In this document: positions 62,567 to 64,000 of the stretch, piece by piece | Layout of the letters: each line of letters starts with the position of its first letter | Numbering within the stretch: the stretch's first letter is position 1 | From: Haloarcula sebkhae | Lineage (GTDB): Archaea; Halobacteriota; Halobacteria; Halobacteriales; Haloarculaceae | Length of the DNA: 64,000 bases | Direction: 5' to 3' | Assembly (NCBI RefSeq): GCF_014647415.1 | Contig: NZ_BMPD01000002.1 | Location: forward strand, 462,324-526,323 | Notes under the pieces: generated by a model | Databases searched by the model: none | What the model was told of the DNA's origin: nothing | What the model saw: the letters and a program-made list of their open reading frames with translations, nothing else | Program-made: the position numbers and the translations under genes

Positions 62567-64000
62567 ATGAAGTCACAGCCCACCGTCCTGTTTGTCCGCA
62601 GTCCAAGTCAGGACAGGGCCGCGATTTCGATGCTCCGGGACAGTGGTCTCACCGTTCACGAGTTCGACGGGGTTCGTGATTTGGAGTGTGCACTCGGCGA
62701 TTATGACGCGGACTGCGTCGTCACGAACTGCGAAGTGGAGAACCTGGACGGGACGCAGTATCTCGGTGGGCTGACCGTTATCGAACGACTGCGGGAGAGC
62801 CATCCCGAGCTCCCGGTGGTCCTTTTCGCTGAGGTGACAAACGGCGATATCGCCCGCGAAGCGTACAGCCGCGACGTGTTCGGCTACGTTCCGAGTACCG
62901 TGAACGACGCCCACCAGCGACTGCTGGCACAGGTCGACGCCGCCGTCGCGTCCAGCCCCGCCCGCCAACGGGCGAACAAGCGAAAACAGCTCAACGAGGC
63001 CGTCCGGCTGGTCAATCAGGCCCTCGTCCGCTCACAGTCACGGATGGATATCGAACGCGATATCACGGCGGTTCTGGCGGGCACGGCTAGATACAGCGAG
63101 GCCTGTACGGTGACCTGTCAGCACGACAGACCGGTCGTTCGAGCGCTGGGGTCACAGCGTGACCACGTCTCCATCACTGCACCGGAACCGTTGCGGCGGG
63201 CCGAGTCGGAGGACCGACTGGTCGTTGCAGACATCGACCCAGCAACGGTCGCGGATGACACAGACGCACTGGAGACAGACTGTTCCCGAGTTCTCGCTGT
63301 CCCGCTGGTGTACGATGGGGCGTCGTACGGCGTCCTCGGAGTGTACGCCGACCGTGTCGATATCTTCGACACGGAAGAACAGGATACGTTCAGAGAGGTC
63401 GGCCACAATATCGCGCTGGCTATCGACGCGAGCCAGACGAAAGACGCGCTCCAGCAGCGGACGACGGAATTGGAACGACAGAAAGAGCGGCTCCGTGAGC
63501 TCGCACAGATCATCTCACACGAACTCCGGAACCCGCTTCAGGCAGCGATGGGACGGGTCGAACTGCTAGCCACTGAACACGCCGCCGAGGAGTTCGACGC
63601 CATCCAGCGCAGCCACACCCGTATGTCGTTTCTCATCGACGATCTCATGGAAATCGCTCGACAGGGCGGCAGACAGTACACCGTCGAGCCAGTCACGCTC
63701 TCCGACGTGATGGCGGACGCCTGGACGACGGTCGACACCGGTGGGTCGACCATCGAAATCGACTGTACCGAGACGATACTGGCCGATGGCAACCGGCTGT
63801 GTCAGCTTGCGGAAAACTTCTTCCGGCTCGCCATGGAGCAGGGCGACACCGGCAAAATAACCGTCACCGACACGGCTGACGGATTCGCCCTCGAATACGA
63901 CGGTGTCCCGCTGGAGGCGGGGAACAAAGGGCCGTTTGAACTCTATTACGCCTCCAGTGACGAGGGGGTCGGGCTCCACCTCGCCGTGATCCGGGAAATC
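62567..64000 (+). CDS. Sensor histidine kinase-like protein with degenerate domains (partial)
   Basis: The frame is open from the ATG at 62567 to the right edge (478 codons). A TATA-like TTTATGTA about 27 bases upstream supports this start over an in-frame ATG at 62546. Residues 1-130 resemble a receiver domain, but the phospho-acceptor position reads VVTNC, not an Asp. A GAF-like domain follows (about 150-290), then the H-box with His318 in SHELRNPL. The ATPase part has ENFFRLAMEQG where ENxxRNAxEHG is usual, and YDGVP in place of the DxGxG box. It may be a weak or regulatory kinase. Confidence 0.82.
   Translation, partial: MKSQPTVLFVRSPSQDRAAISMLRDSGLTVHEFDGVRDLECALGDYDADCVVTNCEVENLDGTQYLGGLTVIERLRESHPELPVVLFAEVTNGDIAREAYSRDVFGYVPSTVNDAHQRLLAQVDAAVASSPARQRANKRKQLNEAVRLVNQALVRSQSRMDIERDITAVLAGTARYSEACTVTCQHDRPVVRALGSQRDHVSITAPEPLRRAESEDRLVVADIDPATVADDTDALETDCSRVLAVPLVYDGASYGVLGVYADRVDIFDTEEQDTFREVGHNIALAIDASQTKDALQQRTTELERQKERLRELAQIISHELRNPLQAAMGRVELLATEHAAEEFDAIQRSHTRMSFLIDDLMEIARQGGRQYTVEPVTLSDVMADAWTTVDTGGSTIEIDCTETILADGNRLCQLAENFFRLAMEQGDTGKITVTDTADGFALEYDGVPLEAGNKGPFELYYASSDEGVGLHLAVIREI

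Overview
The window is haloarchaeal DNA, most like a Haloarcula-type chromosome. The proteins are strongly acidic, many genes have no leader or only a short one behind a TATA-like box, and the gene set is typical of Halobacteria: a Cdc48 AAA ATPase preceded by a small Hsp20-like gene, a GHMP-type shikimate kinase, TrkA/TrkH potassium transport, RtcB, and Tat-exported surface proteins. No rRNA gene, complete tRNA, CRISPR array or intact insertion sequence was found.

The left part, about 1-28.9 kb, is accessory. A leftward operon at 1-4888 encodes a chain of small membrane proteins, a secreted threonine-rich protein and large helical proteins, and reads like the structural or export module of a provirus or plasmid that continues off the left edge. 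It is divergent from an AbrB-like regulator (5044-5292). Next come a metzincin-like lipoprotein (5697-7991) and a short tyrosine integrase (8103-8699).

From 9.1 to 20.4 kb lies a lower-GC defence island. It holds an EVE-McrB/McrC type IV restriction pair, followed by a cassette of an m5C methyltransferase, an EcoRII-like protein whose catalytic residues seem lost, a MORC-like GHKL ATPase, an Mrr-nuclease/SF2-helicase fusion and a second m5C methyltransferase. This matches the general idea of MORC-type restriction systems, but the exact composition is unusual and is the best candidate here for an under-described system. It is followed by an Orc1/Cdc6 gene with a truncated tandem copy and by a large membrane protein of unknown role. 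Then come a HicBA toxin-antitoxin pair whose hicA is broken by an amber codon, a repressor/zinc-ribbon operon pair with an operator-rich divergent promoter, and a second tyrosine integrase (27767-28822) beside a tRNA-3'-end-like sequence.

From 29.1 kb rightwards the window is ordinary chromosome: carbonic anhydrase, VapBC, chorismate mutase-shikimate kinase, and TrkA-TrkH with a second TrkH. A surface cluster pairs a PhoX-like phosphatase carrying cohesin and dockerin modules with a membrane-anchored cohesin protein. Further on are beta-oxidation enzymes, fructose-1,6-bisphosphatase, glutamate dehydrogenase, a RIO-like kinase, UspA, RtcB, DoxX, a phosphatidylserine synthase-like enzyme, the Cdc48 pair, a TrmB-like protein without a DNA-binding domain, and a histidine kinase-like protein running off the right edge.
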